Shown here: one piece after another, positions 8,382 through 17,571 of the stretch
Layout of the letters: the number at the start of each line of letters is the position of its first letter
Numbering within the stretch: position 1 is the stretch's first letter
NCBI GenBank assembly: GCA_029255645.1
Contig: JANLJE010000012.1
Coordinates: 1 to 64,000 of the forward strand
From: Comamonadaceae bacterium
GTDB lineage: Bacteria; Pseudomonadota; Gammaproteobacteria; Burkholderiales; Rhodocyclaceae
Direction: 5' to 3'
Length of the DNA: 64,000 nucleotides
The notes under the pieces: generated by a model
Seen by the model: the letters and a program-made list of their open reading frames with translations, nothing else
Told to the model about the DNA's origin: nothing
The model's database searches: none
Translations under genes and position numbers: made by a program

Positions 8382-9532
8382 AGCTGGCCCTCATCCGCCA
8401 GCGCTACAACCCCTATGGCGGCGCCGAACGGTTTGTGGAACGGGCCCTGGCGGCCCTGGTCGCCGAGGGGGTGGAGGTGGACCTCATCACCCGCAACTGG
8501 GAGGGGGCGCCCGCCGCTGGCTTTCGCCAGATTACCTGCGACCCGCCCTATTCCCGCCTTCTGGGCGGACGGGCCGCCCGGGATCGCAGCTTTGCCGAAG
8601 CCGCCCAGGCCCTGATGGCCCAGGGAGGCTATCAGATCACCCAGTCCCACGAACGCATTCCCGGCTGCATGATCTTCCGGGCCGGGGATGGCGTCCATGC
8701 CGCCTGGCTGGAGCACCGGGCCCGTCAACTGACGGCTCCGGCCCGCCTGGCCCAGCGGCTTTCCCCTTATCACCGCTATGTGCTGGGGGCGGAGCGGGCC
8801 ATGCTCGAACACCCCGCCCTCGCGCAGGTCATCTGCAATTCCCGCCTGGTGGCGCAGGAGTTGCAGGACTACTACGGCCTGCCCGCCGCCAGGATCGCGC
8901 TGATCTACAACGGCGTCGATACCGCCCACTTTCATCCCGACCGGGCCGCCGCCCGGCGCGCCGCGCAGCGGGCCAGGCTGGGGCTGGACCGCCACACCCC
9001 GTTGCTGCTCTTGGTCGGCAGCGGCTTCGAGCGCAAGGGCGTTCCCGCGCTGCTCCAGGCCATGGTCCGCATGCGCCGCCAGGATGCCCAGCTGGTGGTG
9101 GTGGGGGCGGACCGCAAGCTGGCCGCCATGGCGCAACGGGCCGCCCGCCTGGGCCTGGCCGCCCGGGTCCGGTTCGCCGGCCCGGCGCAGGATGTGCTGC
9201 CCTGGTATGGCGCCGCCGATGCCTTCGTGCTCCCCTCCTTGTACGACCCCGGCCCCAACGCCGCCCTGGAAGCGATGGCCTGCGGCCTGCCCCTGCTCAC
9301 CAGCACCAGCTGCGGCGCCCGGGACTGGGTCGAAGCCGGCAAAAACGGCTGGGTCACCGATGCGCTCGACATCGCCGCCCTGGCCCACGCCCTGGACGAG
9401 CTGTGCGAACTGGCGTCCCAGCCCGGCGCCCGCCAGGCCGCCCGCGCCGCCGTGCAACACCTGAGCCTGGATGCCATGAGCGCCCACCTGATCGCGCTCT
9501 ATCACCGCTTGCTCCCGGCGGCAAAGGTATAA
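8378..9532 (+). CDS. Glycosyltransferase family 4
   Basis: A 384-residue GT-B retaining glycosyltransferase starting at ATG 8378, in a 4-bp overlap with the GT9 gene. The N-terminal acceptor-side motif YNPYGGAERF is at residues 9-18. The C-terminal donor site includes GSGFERKG and the E-containing PSLYDPGPNAALEAMACGLP region near residue 285. It resembles WaaG-like core glucosyltransferases in layout, which would fit a core-LPS role next to two GT9 enzymes, but the sugar is not determined. The stop overlaps a TATAAT that may serve msbA. Confidence 0.82.
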   Translation: MKLALIRQRYNPYGGAERFVERALAALVAEGVEVDLITRNWEGAPAAGFRQITCDPPYSRLLGGRAARDRSFAEAAQALMAQGGYQITQSHERIPGCMIFRAGDGVHAAWLEHRARQLTAPARLAQRLSPYHRYVLGAERAMLEHPALAQVICNSRLVAQELQDYYGLPAARIALIYNGVDTAHFHPDRAAARRAAQRARLGLDRHTPLLLLVGSGFERKGVPALLQAMVRMRRQDAQLVVVGADRKLAAMAQRAARLGLAARVRFAGPAQDVLPWYGAADAFVLPSLYDPGPNAALEAMACGLPLLTSTSCGARDWVEAGKNGWVTDALDIAALAHALDELCELASQPGARQAARAAVQHLSLDAMSAHLIALYHRLLPAAKV

Positions 9533-9533
9533 T
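9528..9533 (+). promoter_or_regulatory. Possible -10 box (TATAAT) upstream of msbA
   Basis: A perfect TATAAT overlaps the stop codon of the preceding glycosyltransferase. About 120 bp of non-coding DNA then precedes msbA, the largest gap in this otherwise overlapping gene run. No good -35 box is seen. It marks a likely new transcription start within the cluster. Confidence 0.4.
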
Positions 9534-9656
9534 CCTCCCCTTTTTCGCCGGAGCCGCCATGAACGGGTCACAGCAAGCCGTCGCCGTTGCCGGGCCCGGA
9601 TTCCAGGCCGCTGCCCGGCACGCCGGAGGCCGCCGGGTTTCATGGAGCTGAGTTGC

Positions 9657-11420
9657 ATGGAGAACAGCGCCGACATGAATGGCAAGGAGTTGTATTTACG
9701 GCTCCTCACCTATGTCAGGCCTTACTGGAAGGCCTTCGTCCTGGGCGTCGCCTGCATGGCCCTGGCCGCCCTGGCCGAACCGGCCTTCCCCGCCTTCCTG
9801 AAATACCTGCTCGATGACGGCTTTGCCGCGCAGCAAGGCAGCCTGGATTTCCTCATCTACCCCGCCGTGCTGTTCCTCATCTTTCTGGTGCGGGCCATCA
9901 TCGGCTTCATTGCGGACTACCTGATGCACTGGGTGTCGCAGAACGTCATTGCCGAACTGCGCCAGGCCATGTTTGCCCAGATGATCCGGCTGCCCACTGC
10001 TTACTTCGGCGATAACGCCTCGGGCCGCATCATGTCGCGCATTTCCTACGACGTCACCGGCGTGGCCGGCGCCTCGACCACCGCGCTGACCACCGTCATC
10101 AAGGATGGTTGTGCCGTCATCGGCCTGCTGGTCTGGCTGTTCTGGATCAACTGGAAGCTCTCCTTGATCACCCTGGTCACCGTTCCCTTCATTGCCTTTG
10201 CGGTCAGGACGCTGAGCCGGCGCATCCGCACCTTTGCCCGGGGCATCCAGGACGCCCAGGGCAACATCACCCAGATCATCCAGGAAGCCATCGAAGGCGC
10301 CAAGATCATCAAGATCTTCGGCGGCCAGCGCTACGAGACGGAACGCTTCAATCATGCCGTGCGGGAGCAGCGCGGCCTGCAGATGCGTTCCATCGTCGCC
10401 AATGCCGCCCTGGGGCCGATCACCCACTTCTTTACCGCCCTGGCGCTGGCCGTGGTCATGGCCATCGCCCTGTACCAGGCCAGCCAGGGCAAGGCCACCG
10501 TGGGGGATTTCGTTTCCTTCGTCACCGCCATGCTGATGATCCTGGCGCCCCTGCGCCGGGTCATGGACGTCAATGCCACGATCCAGAAAGGTCTGGTCGC
10601 GGCAGAAAGCGTGTTCCATCTCATCGACCAGCCGGCGGAAACCAATACCGGCACCCGGGAACTGGGCAAGGCCCGGGGCGAGGTGCGTTTCGAGCAGGTA
10701 CGCTTTACCTACCCCGGCGCCGAACAGCCCGCCCTGGCCGACCTCAGTTTCATCATCCAACCCGGCGAGCGGGTGGCGCTGGTAGGCCCTTCCGGCAGCG
10801 GCAAGACCACGGCGGCCAACCTGCTCCCCCGGTTCTATGATCTGGAGGAAGGCTGCATCCGGGTCGACGGCCATGACATCCGCACCATCCGTCTGGAAAG
10901 CCTGCGCGACAACATCGCCCTCGTGAGCCAGGACGTGGTGCTGTTCAATGACAGCGTCGCCGCCAACATTGCCTACGGCAGCCGCCACGCGGTGAGTCAG
11001 GCCGCCATCGCGGCCGCCGCCAAGGCCGCCCACGCCCTGGAGTTCATCGAGCGGCTGCCCCGGGGCTTCGACACCCTGGTGGGCGAGCATGGCGTCAAGC
11101 TCTCCGGCGGCCAGCGCCAGCGCCTGGCCATTGCCCGGGCCCTGCTCAAGAACGCCCCCATCCTGATCCTCGACGAAGCCACCTCGGCCCTGGACACCGA
11201 ATCCGAACGCCAGGTCCAGGCCGCCCTGGATGAACTGATGACCGGCCGCGCCACCCTGATCATCGCCCACCGGCTGACGACCATCGAACAGGCCGACCGG
11301 ATCATCGTGCTGGCCCACGGCGAGAAGGCGGAAGAAGGCAGCCACGCCGAGCTGCTGCGGCAACGTGGAATCTATGCCCGGCTCTACAACCTGCAACAGG
11401 ATGCCCCCGGGGCAGACTGA
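9657..11420 (+). CDS. msbA: Lipid A export ABC transporter, fused permease/ATPase
   Basis: A 587-residue half-transporter that flips lipid A-core across the inner membrane using ATP. The N-terminal part has about six TM segments (residues 20-310). The C-terminal nucleotide-binding domain shows Walker A GPSGSGKTT, the signature LSGGQRQRLAIARAL, Walker B ILILDEATSALD and the H-loop IIAHRLTT. The start is uncertain: ATG 9657 is preferred for its upstream GGAG, but ATG 9642 and 9675 are in frame. Its place among LPS core glycosyltransferases supports lipid A rather than drug export. The next GT9 gene starts 5 bp after the stop. Confidence 0.92.
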   Translation: MENSADMNGKELYLRLLTYVRPYWKAFVLGVACMALAALAEPAFPAFLKYLLDDGFAAQQGSLDFLIYPAVLFLIFLVRAIIGFIADYLMHWVSQNVIAELRQAMFAQMIRLPTAYFGDNASGRIMSRISYDVTGVAGASTTALTTVIKDGCAVIGLLVWLFWINWKLSLITLVTVPFIAFAVRTLSRRIRTFARGIQDAQGNITQIIQEAIEGAKIIKIFGGQRYETERFNHAVREQRGLQMRSIVANAALGPITHFFTALALAVVMAIALYQASQGKATVGDFVSFVTAMLMILAPLRRVMDVNATIQKGLVAAESVFHLIDQPAETNTGTRELGKARGEVRFEQVRFTYPGAEQPALADLSFIIQPGERVALVGPSGSGKTTAANLLPRFYDLEEGCIRVDGHDIRTIRLESLRDNIALVSQDVVLFNDSVAANIAYGSRHAVSQAAIAAAAKAAHALEFIERLPRGFDTLVGEHGVKLSGGQRQRLAIARALLKNAPILILDEATSALDTESERQVQAALDELMTGRATLIIAHRLTTIEQADRIIVLAHGEKAEEGSHAELLRQRGIYARLYNLQQDAPGAD

Positions 11421-11425
11421 AGTTC

Positions 11426-12550
11426 GTGAACCTCCCGTTTGCCGAAACCCTGCTGGCCACCTATGTGGGCTGCCGTGCGCGCCGGCAACCCGTGGCGCCG
11501 CTCGCCGCGTTCGAGGCCGGGGAAGTCCGGCGCATCCTGCTGATCCTGACGACCGGCATCGGCGATGCCATCCTGTCCTCCGCCATCTTCCCCTCCATTC
11601 GCGCCGCCTTTCCGGCCGCCCGGATCGCCCTGTTCTGCCGTACCGGCTGGTGCCCGCTCTTTCGCGCCGACCCGCATCTGGATGAAGTGATTCCCTATCC
11701 CGGCAAGTTCCGCCAGTTCTTTGCCACCCTGAAAACCCTGCGCCAGTTCCAGCCGGATCTCAGCCTGGTGCTGCATGGCAATGACCCGGACATCATTCCC
11801 CTGGCCTACCTGGCAGGCAGCCGCTTCATCCTGCGCATTCCCACCCGGGGTACCCGTTTTGGCGACCTGCTCGCCAATGCCCAGCGACCGGAAGACCAGC
11901 AGACGCAACCCCAGCTCCACTACATCGATAACCGCCTGCGCCTGCTCGACACCCTGGGCATCCCGGCGGTGACCCGGGCGCCGTCCATCCATCTGCCCCA
12001 GGCGCTGCTCGATCGCACCCAGACCCGCCTGCGAGCCTGCATCGGCGAGCGGCCCTACTGGGTGCTGCACCTGCATGGAGCCGATCCCTACAAAAGCCTG
12101 CCGGATAGCCTGGGCCGCGAACTCATCGCGCTGGCCCTGGAACGGTTTCCCGCGCATGGGCTGGTCCTGAGTGGCGGCCCGGAAAATCGCAGCGTCCTGA
12201 AAAGCCTGCTGCCCGGAAACGCGAAAGGGCGAGTGTGCGTCGCCGCAGGCAGCTTCAGCCTGGAAGAAAGCGCCGCCTGCCTGGCCGGCGCTCAGGCCGT
12301 GGTCGCCCCGGACACCGGCATCCTGCACCTGGCCGCCGCCCTGGACCGGCCGGTAATCGGGCTTTATGCCCCGACCCGGGCAAACCTGGTCGGTCCCCGC
12401 GCTCCGGGCCGGACTCCCCTCATCATCGCAAAACCCCTGACCTGCACCCCTTGCCTGCAGAAACGCTGCCCCTACCGGCCCGTCACCTGCATGAGCCAGT
12501 TTTCCAGCGCCGAAATCCTGCAAGCCCTGACCCCCCTCCTGATCCCATGA
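11426..12550 (+). CDS. Glycosyltransferase family 9
   Basis: A 374-residue GT9-like enzyme starting at GTG 11426, 5 bp after msbA. The N-terminal motif LILTTGIGDAILSSAIFPSI near residue 38 matches the heptosyltransferase fold. The donor region is APDTGILHLAAALDRPVIGLYAPT. A short cysteine-containing C-terminal segment (CTPCLQKRCPY) resembles WaaQ-type tails. It diverges from the first two GT9s of the window and may use another sugar. It overlaps the next gene by 4 bp. Confidence 0.8.
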   Translation: MNLPFAETLLATYVGCRARRQPVAPLAAFEAGEVRRILLILTTGIGDAILSSAIFPSIRAAFPAARIALFCRTGWCPLFRADPHLDEVIPYPGKFRQFFATLKTLRQFQPDLSLVLHGNDPDIIPLAYLAGSRFILRIPTRGTRFGDLLANAQRPEDQQTQPQLHYIDNRLRLLDTLGIPAVTRAPSIHLPQALLDRTQTRLRACIGERPYWVLHLHGADPYKSLPDSLGRELIALALERFPAHGLVLSGGPENRSVLKSLLPGNAKGRVCVAAGSFSLEESAACLAGAQAVVAPDTGILHLAAALDRPVIGLYAPTRANLVGPRAPGRTPLIIAKPLTCTPCLQKRCPYRPVTCMSQFSSAEILQALTPLLIP

Positions 12551-13773
12551 GCCTTTCCCAAAAACCGGTGGTTGCCCCGGTGGTTGCCCACTTGCTGCCT
12601 GACTACAACGCTTTTCCCCCGGTCGTCCCGGCGGGCACCGAATTGCGGGTGGAACAAGTTGGCCTGCGCCAGAGCCGTTACCAGCCCCTCATCATTTGCG
12701 GAGCTTTCCCCGGCCAGGCCGGGGATGAACGGATCGGCGCGATGCACATCCGCCGCATCCGTTTCAGCCCTCTTTACCGGCGCCTGTTCCAGAAAATCAG
12801 CCGGCTCGATCCCTGGCCCTATGGGGAACGGATGTGGCGCATCCTCGATCAGGAACGAGCCCGGCTGCTGCACATCCATAACGAACCCAAGTTGCTGGCC
12901 GCCCTGTCCCGGCGCTTGCGCGCCACGCCCTTGCCCGTGGTGGCGCACATCGCCAACCAGAAGCCCTTCCGCCCCCAGGACCTGGATCTGGTCAGCCGCT
13001 TCGTGGCCTGCAGCCAGTTCATGGCGGAGTGGCTGGCGCGCACCTACGGGATCGAAGCGGCGCGGATCCAGGTCATCCATACCGGTGTGGATGTCAGTGG
13101 CCGCCCGCCGGTCTGGGCCTTGTCCCCCGGGCAACGGCAACAGCGGCGCCGCCAATGGGGCATCGCCGAGGACGCCGTGGTGTTCGTCTTTGGCGGCCGC
13201 CTGGTTGAAGAAAAAGGGGTGCAACCGATGCTGGAAGCCTTCGAACGGTTGCAGCACCAGACCCGGCAGCCGGTGCACTTGCTGGTGGCGGGCAATGTGC
13301 GCGACAGCCAGGACCCGGATAACGAGAAAGCCCGCTATGGCCGGGCGGTGGTGGCGCGCATGGCGGGCATGGCCCGGGTGAGCTGGGTGGGCAGCCTGCG
13401 GCCGGACCAGATGCATGACTTCCTGCTGGCCGGCGATGTGTTCATGCTGCCTTCCCTGTGGGACGACCCCTTTCCCACCGTCATGCTGGAAGCCGCGGCA
13501 GCGGGCCTGCCCATCGTCGCGGCGGCGCGGGGGGGGATCACCGAATTTCTGCGCGGCTGCCCCCATCTCGAGTTTGTTCCCGACCCCGGCAATCCCCGCG
13601 ACCTGGCCCTGGCCATGGAACGGCTCGCCACCCAGGCCGGGCATCGGGCCGAAGCGGGGCGCTGGCTCCGGGCTATAATCGAGGCCCATTTCGACTGGAG
13701 CCGCGTCAGTGCCGACTTCGAGGCCCTGTACGACCAGTTGCTCCCGGCCTCCAACCTCACCCCTGCAAGCTGA
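12547..13773 (+). CDS. Glycosyltransferase family 4
   Basis: A 408-residue GT-B enzyme. The start is ATG 12547, overlapping the stop of the GT9 gene; the frame is open upstream but only as a shadow. The donor-binding C-terminal half has FGGRLVEEKGVQPMLEAF near residue 216 and PSLWDDPFPTVMLEAAAAGLP near residue 302, with the two spaced acidic residues of the family. The N-terminal half binds an unknown acceptor. AsnB follows 5 bp later. A TATAAT box for asnB may lie inside this gene. Confidence 0.82.
   Translation: MSLSQKPVVAPVVAHLLPDYNAFPPVVPAGTELRVEQVGLRQSRYQPLIICGAFPGQAGDERIGAMHIRRIRFSPLYRRLFQKISRLDPWPYGERMWRILDQERARLLHIHNEPKLLAALSRRLRATPLPVVAHIANQKPFRPQDLDLVSRFVACSQFMAEWLARTYGIEAARIQVIHTGVDVSGRPPVWALSPGQRQQRRRQWGIAEDAVVFVFGGRLVEEKGVQPMLEAFERLQHQTRQPVHLLVAGNVRDSQDPDNEKARYGRAVVARMAGMARVSWVGSLRPDQMHDFLLAGDVFMLPSLWDDPFPTVMLEAAAAGLPIVAAARGGITEFLRGCPHLEFVPDPGNPRDLALAMERLATQAGHRAEAGRWLRAIIEAHFDWSRVSADFEALYDQLLPASNLTPAS
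13674..13679 (+). promoter_or_regulatory. Possible internal -10 box (TATAAT) ahead of asnB
   Basis: A perfect TATAAT lies inside the end of the preceding glycosyltransferase gene, 99 bp upstream of the asnB ATG. It is a rare hexamer in this GC-rich DNA. No -35 box is obvious, so it may be chance. Confidence 0.25.
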
Positions 13774-13778
13774 TATTC

Positions 13779-15683
13779 ATGTGTGGCATTCTCGGCTACC
13801 TCGCAACAACCCCGGATCTTTCCGAGCTGCGGCCCCAGCTCGATGCAGCGCTCGCCAGCCTGAATCACCGCGGCCCGGATGACAACGGCACCTGGGCCGA
13901 AGGCGGATTGGGACTGGGTTTCGTGCGCCTGGCCATCCTCGATCTCTCCCCGGCCGGGCATCAGCCCATGCAAAGCCCTGACGGCCGTTTCGTGATCGTC
14001 TTCAATGGCGAGATCTACAACTTCCGGGAATTGCGCCAGCAGCTGGAAGCCGCCGGCGAACGCTTTGCAGGTCATTCCGATACGGAAATCCTGCTGCGCC
14101 TCTACCAACGCGAAGGGCTGGAGCGCTGCCTGGCCCGGCTACGCGGCATGTTTGCCTTTGCCATCTGGGATCGGCAGGAAAAAACCCTGGCCCTGGCCCG
14201 GGACCGGCTCGGGGTCAAGCCGCTGGTCTATGCGGCGACGCCACGGGGTTTTGCCTTCGCCTCCGAAATCGGCGCCCTGTTCGAGCTATTGCCGGAACTG
14301 CCGCGCCGCCCCGATTATGTGGCCCTGGACCAGTTCCTCAGCTACCAGTATGTGCCCTCTCCGCGCACCGGTTTCGATGCCATCCGCAAGCTGCCGCCCG
14401 CCCATGCGATGCAGGTCCGCCACGGCCGGGTGGAAAAGCTGTTTCGCTACTGGGACATTAGCCATCAGGCCCCCAGCCCGCTCTCCTTTGCCGATGCCTG
14501 CGCAGCGCTGCGCGAACTGGTGCTGGAGTCCACCCGCCTGCGCATGGTCGCGGATGTACCGCTGGGGGCCTTCCTCTCCGGCGGCGTCGATTCGAGCATC
14601 ATCGTGGCGGCCATGGCCCGCCTGAGCAAGCAGCCGATCAAGACCTACGCCATCGGCTTTGCCGATGAACGCTTCAACGAGCTTCCCCATGCCCGGCAGA
14701 TTGCCCGGCACCTGGGTACCGAGCACCATGAGGCCCTCTGCCACCCCGAAGCGGTAGACCTGCTGCCGCGCCTGATCCGCCATCTGGGCGAGCCCTTTGC
14801 CGACAACTCCATCCTGCCCACCTACCATGTATCCCGCTTTGCCCGTCAGGACGTGACCGTGGCCCTGACGGGCGATGGTGGCGATGAACTGTTTGGCGGC
14901 TACCGTCGCCACCATCACATCTGGCGGGTGGAGACCCTGGAAAAATGGGGCCTGCTCCCTTTGTGGCGCAAGCTGCGCCAGGCCACCGTCGCCCTCGAAA
15001 ACCGGTTTGGCTCCAGCCCGACCCGGCGCGTCTTCCCGCATACCCACGCGGACCAGATGCTCGCCATGGACAGCGTCGCCCGCTTCCGCCATCTGGTCGC
15101 CCACTACACCCAGCAGGACAAGGCGCATCTGCTCACGCCCCATTTTCGCCAGCTGGCCGGGGAATCCTCGCTGGCAAACCTGCGCGATCCCTGGGAACGC
15201 GCCGCCGGTGCCGATACCCTGAACCGCTGGCTGTATGTGGATTCCCAGACCTATCTGCCAGACGACATCCTGGCCAAGGTGGATATTGCCAGCATGGCGG
15301 TTTCCCTCGAATGCCGCTCACCCTTCCTGGACCACAAGGTGGTGGAGTTTGCCATGAGTCTGCCCGGCCGTTACAAACTCACGCCCCGCGGCCGGCACAA
15401 ACACATCCTCAAGGAAGCCTTCAAGGACTGGGTGCCTCCCGGCTTCTTCGATCGCAACAAGATGGGCTTCTCGGCGCCGCTGCCGACCTGGTTGCGCGGC
15501 GATCTGGCGCCCATCATGCGCGAAGCCATTGCCAATAACGCCACCCTGAGCGAGTGGTTCGACACCCGCCAGCTCGATCGCCTGCTGGATGAACACCTCG
15601 CCGGCCCCCATTCGCACAGCAAGCGGCTCTGGCCCTTTTATGCCCTGGCGATCTGGGTGCAGGAATTCAAGGTGACGGCATGA
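13779..15683 (+). CDS. asnB: Asparagine synthase-type amidotransferase (glutamine-hydrolysing)
   Basis: A 634-residue class II glutamine amidotransferase fused to an asparagine-synthase domain. The start is fixed by the catalytic Cys2 (MCGILGY at ATG 13779). The glutaminase half shows NHRGPDD and NGEIYNFREL. The ATP-pyrophosphatase loop is LSGGVDSS near residue 271. Classical role: aspartate plus glutamine and ATP to asparagine. Inside a run of glycosyltransferase genes it could instead amidate a sugar acid (as proposed for WbpS-type proteins). The motifs do not separate the two options. It overlaps the next glycosyltransferase by 4 bp, which favours the surface-sugar role. Confidence 0.88.
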   Translation: MCGILGYLATTPDLSELRPQLDAALASLNHRGPDDNGTWAEGGLGLGFVRLAILDLSPAGHQPMQSPDGRFVIVFNGEIYNFRELRQQLEAAGERFAGHSDTEILLRLYQREGLERCLARLRGMFAFAIWDRQEKTLALARDRLGVKPLVYAATPRGFAFASEIGALFELLPELPRRPDYVALDQFLSYQYVPSPRTGFDAIRKLPPAHAMQVRHGRVEKLFRYWDISHQAPSPLSFADACAALRELVLESTRLRMVADVPLGAFLSGGVDSSIIVAAMARLSKQPIKTYAIGFADERFNELPHARQIARHLGTEHHEALCHPEAVDLLPRLIRHLGEPFADNSILPTYHVSRFARQDVTVALTGDGGDELFGGYRRHHHIWRVETLEKWGLLPLWRKLRQATVALENRFGSSPTRRVFPHTHADQMLAMDSVARFRHLVAHYTQQDKAHLLTPHFRQLAGESSLANLRDPWERAAGADTLNRWLYVDSQTYLPDDILAKVDIASMAVSLECRSPFLDHKVVEFAMSLPGRYKLTPRGRHKHILKEAFKDWVPPGFFDRNKMGFSAPLPTWLRGDLAPIMREAIANNATLSEWFDTRQLDRLLDEHLAGPHSHSKRLWPFYALAIWVQEFKVTA

Positions 15684-16777
15684 GCTTCACCATCCTCCAC
15701 ACCGAATGGTCCGATGGCTGGGGCGGCCAGGAACGGCGCATCCATGCGGAAATGCTGGGCATGCAGCGGCGCGGGCACAAGGTACTGCTGGCCGCGCGCC
15801 CTGGCAGCATCCTGGCGCGCCAGGCCGCGGCCGGGGGTATTGCCGTCGAGTTCGTCGATTTTGCCGGCAAGTTCGATCTGTCCAGCATCCTGCGGCTCAA
15901 GGCCATCATCGCCCGCGAAGGGGTGCAGATCGTCAACACCCATAGCGGCATCGACAGCTGGGTGGGCGCCCTGGCCGCCCGTCTGGCCGGGGTAAAGCTG
16001 GTGCGCACGCGCCACCTCAACCTGCCCTTGCAGCGCCGCTGGTACAACTTCGTGCACTTCATGGCCCACCGCATCGTCACCTGTGGCGCGGCCATGCGCA
16101 GCAATCTGATCAAAGCGCACGGCTTCCCTGCGGATCAACTCGTCAGCATCCCGACGGGGATCGATTTTTCCCGCTTTGCCCCGACCAAGGCGCGCGACGC
16201 CATGCGCGCCGAGCTGGGTCTGGCACCGGCCTGCTTTGTCATACTGATGGTAGCCGTCATCCGCGGCGTCAAACGCCACGAGGTCGCCCTCCGCGCCTTT
16301 GCCGGGTTGCTGCAGCAGCAGCCCGATGCCGTGCTGCTCCTGGCCGGCGACGGTCCGATGCAGGCCGACATGGAGCGCCTGAGCGCCGAACTGGGCATGG
16401 CCGGAAAAGTCCGCTTCCTCGGCCAGCGCAGCGACATTCCCGACCTGTTGCAGGCTGCCGATGCGGTGCTGCTCACCTCGCGCTCCGAAGGCGTGCCCCA
16501 GGCCATCACCCAGGCTCTCGGGCTGGGCAAGCCGGTAGTCGCCACGGCGGTTGGGGGCGTACCGGAACTGGTGATTGACGGCGAAACCGGTCTCCTGGTC
16601 CCCAGCGAACGCCCGGACCTGACGGCCCAGGCCCTGCTGCGCCTGGCCCGCGAACCGGAACTGGCCGCCCGGCTCAGCCAGGGCGCCCGGGCCCACGCCC
16701 GCCAGCACTACAGCCTGGAAGCCATGCTGGACGCCACCGAGCGGCTCTATGCCGGGATCTTGAATCGCCCATGCTAA
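15680..16777 (+). CDS. Glycosyltransferase family 4
   Basis: A 365-residue GT-B enzyme. The N-terminal motif is WSDGWGGQERRI (residues 10-21), and a TGIDFSRF linker lies near residue 156. The donor region is SRSEGVPQAITQALGLGKPVVAT near residue 270. The second acidic residue of the E-x7-E motif is Gln here, as in many members of this subgroup. It overlaps asnB by 4 bp and the deacetylase gene by 7 bp, so it is one of a tightly coupled set. Sugar and acceptor are unknown. Confidence 0.82.
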   Translation: MSFTILHTEWSDGWGGQERRIHAEMLGMQRRGHKVLLAARPGSILARQAAAGGIAVEFVDFAGKFDLSSILRLKAIIAREGVQIVNTHSGIDSWVGALAARLAGVKLVRTRHLNLPLQRRWYNFVHFMAHRIVTCGAAMRSNLIKAHGFPADQLVSIPTGIDFSRFAPTKARDAMRAELGLAPACFVILMVAVIRGVKRHEVALRAFAGLLQQQPDAVLLLAGDGPMQADMERLSAELGMAGKVRFLGQRSDIPDLLQAADAVLLTSRSEGVPQAITQALGLGKPVVATAVGGVPELVIDGETGLLVPSERPDLTAQALLRLAREPELAARLSQGARAHARQHYSLEAMLDATERLYAGILNRPC

Positions 16778-17571
16778 AAGCCCTGCCCGTTCTCATGTAC
16801 CACCACATCAGCCCCGCCCCGGGGCTGGTGACCCTGGCGCCGGCCACCTTCCGCCAACAGCTGGAGGCCATGGCCCGGGCCGGCTGGAAGAGCGTCACCA
16901 CCCAGGCCCTGGAAGCTTTTTACGCCGGCCGGCCCCTGCCGGACAAAAGCGTGCTCATCACCTTCGATGACGGCTATCTGGATAATTTCGTGCATGCGCA
17001 TCCCATCCTGGCCGAGTTTGGCTTTACGGCCACCCTGTTTGTCGTGACCGGCTGGATCGGGGAGGGCCCGGTGCGCCGAGGCTGGCAGGATTGCCCCAGC
17101 CACAAGGAATGCAAGGCACGCATCGCGGCCGGGGCAGCCGATAGCGTCATGCTGCGCTGGTCCGAGATCGAGGCCATGCAGAGCGCCGGCACCTTCGAGT
17201 TCCATAGCCATACCCACCGCCACACCCGCTGGGACAAGTCCCTGCCCCCCGGGGCCGCCCGCCGGGAAGCCCTGGGCGCCGACCTCGAACAATCGCGCCA
17301 GACCCTGCAAGCACGGCTGGGAAATTGCAGTACGCACCTGTGCTGGCCCCAGGGTTATTTTGAGCCGGACTACCTCCAGGTCGCCCGATCCCGGGGCTTT
17401 TGCCACCTCTACACCACCCGGCCCGACCTCAATTTGCCGGGTAACGATCCCTTGCACATCGGCCGCCTGGTCACCAAGGAAAAAGGCGGGCGCTGGATCA
17501 GAAGCCGCCTCAGGATCTACGCCACCCCCTGGCTGGGCCGGCTCTACAACGCTCTGAAAGGCCAGCCATGA
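16771..17571 (+). CDS. Polysaccharide deacetylase family protein (CE4)
   Basis: A 266-residue NodB-homology protein. Catalytic motif 1 is TFDDGY near residue 65, with the catalytic Asp and metal-binding Asp. Motif 2 is HSHTHRH near residue 148, carrying the metal-binding histidines. No signal peptide is seen: the N-terminus (PVLMYHHIS) is already the fold's first strand, so it probably acts in the cytoplasm on a lipid-linked or nucleotide-linked sugar. It lies between two GT4 genes with overlaps of 7 and 4 bp. It may deacetylate an N-acetylhexosamine in the LPS core or glycan made by this cluster. Confidence 0.85.
   Translation: MLKALPVLMYHHISPAPGLVTLAPATFRQQLEAMARAGWKSVTTQALEAFYAGRPLPDKSVLITFDDGYLDNFVHAHPILAEFGFTATLFVVTGWIGEGPVRRGWQDCPSHKECKARIAAGAADSVMLRWSEIEAMQSAGTFEFHSHTHRHTRWDKSLPPGAARREALGADLEQSRQTLQARLGNCSTHLCWPQGYFEPDYLQVARSRGFCHLYTTRPDLNLPGNDPLHIGRLVTKEKGGRWIRSRLRIYATPWLGRLYNALKGQP

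Noticed and set aside
9559..9651. 30-codon ORF starting at ATG 9559 before msbA
   Set aside because: No homology or coding-like composition, and it ends just before the msbA start; probably leader sequence.
9696..11396. 566-codon open frame opposite msbA
   Set aside because: Antisense of a complete ABC transporter with all its motifs.
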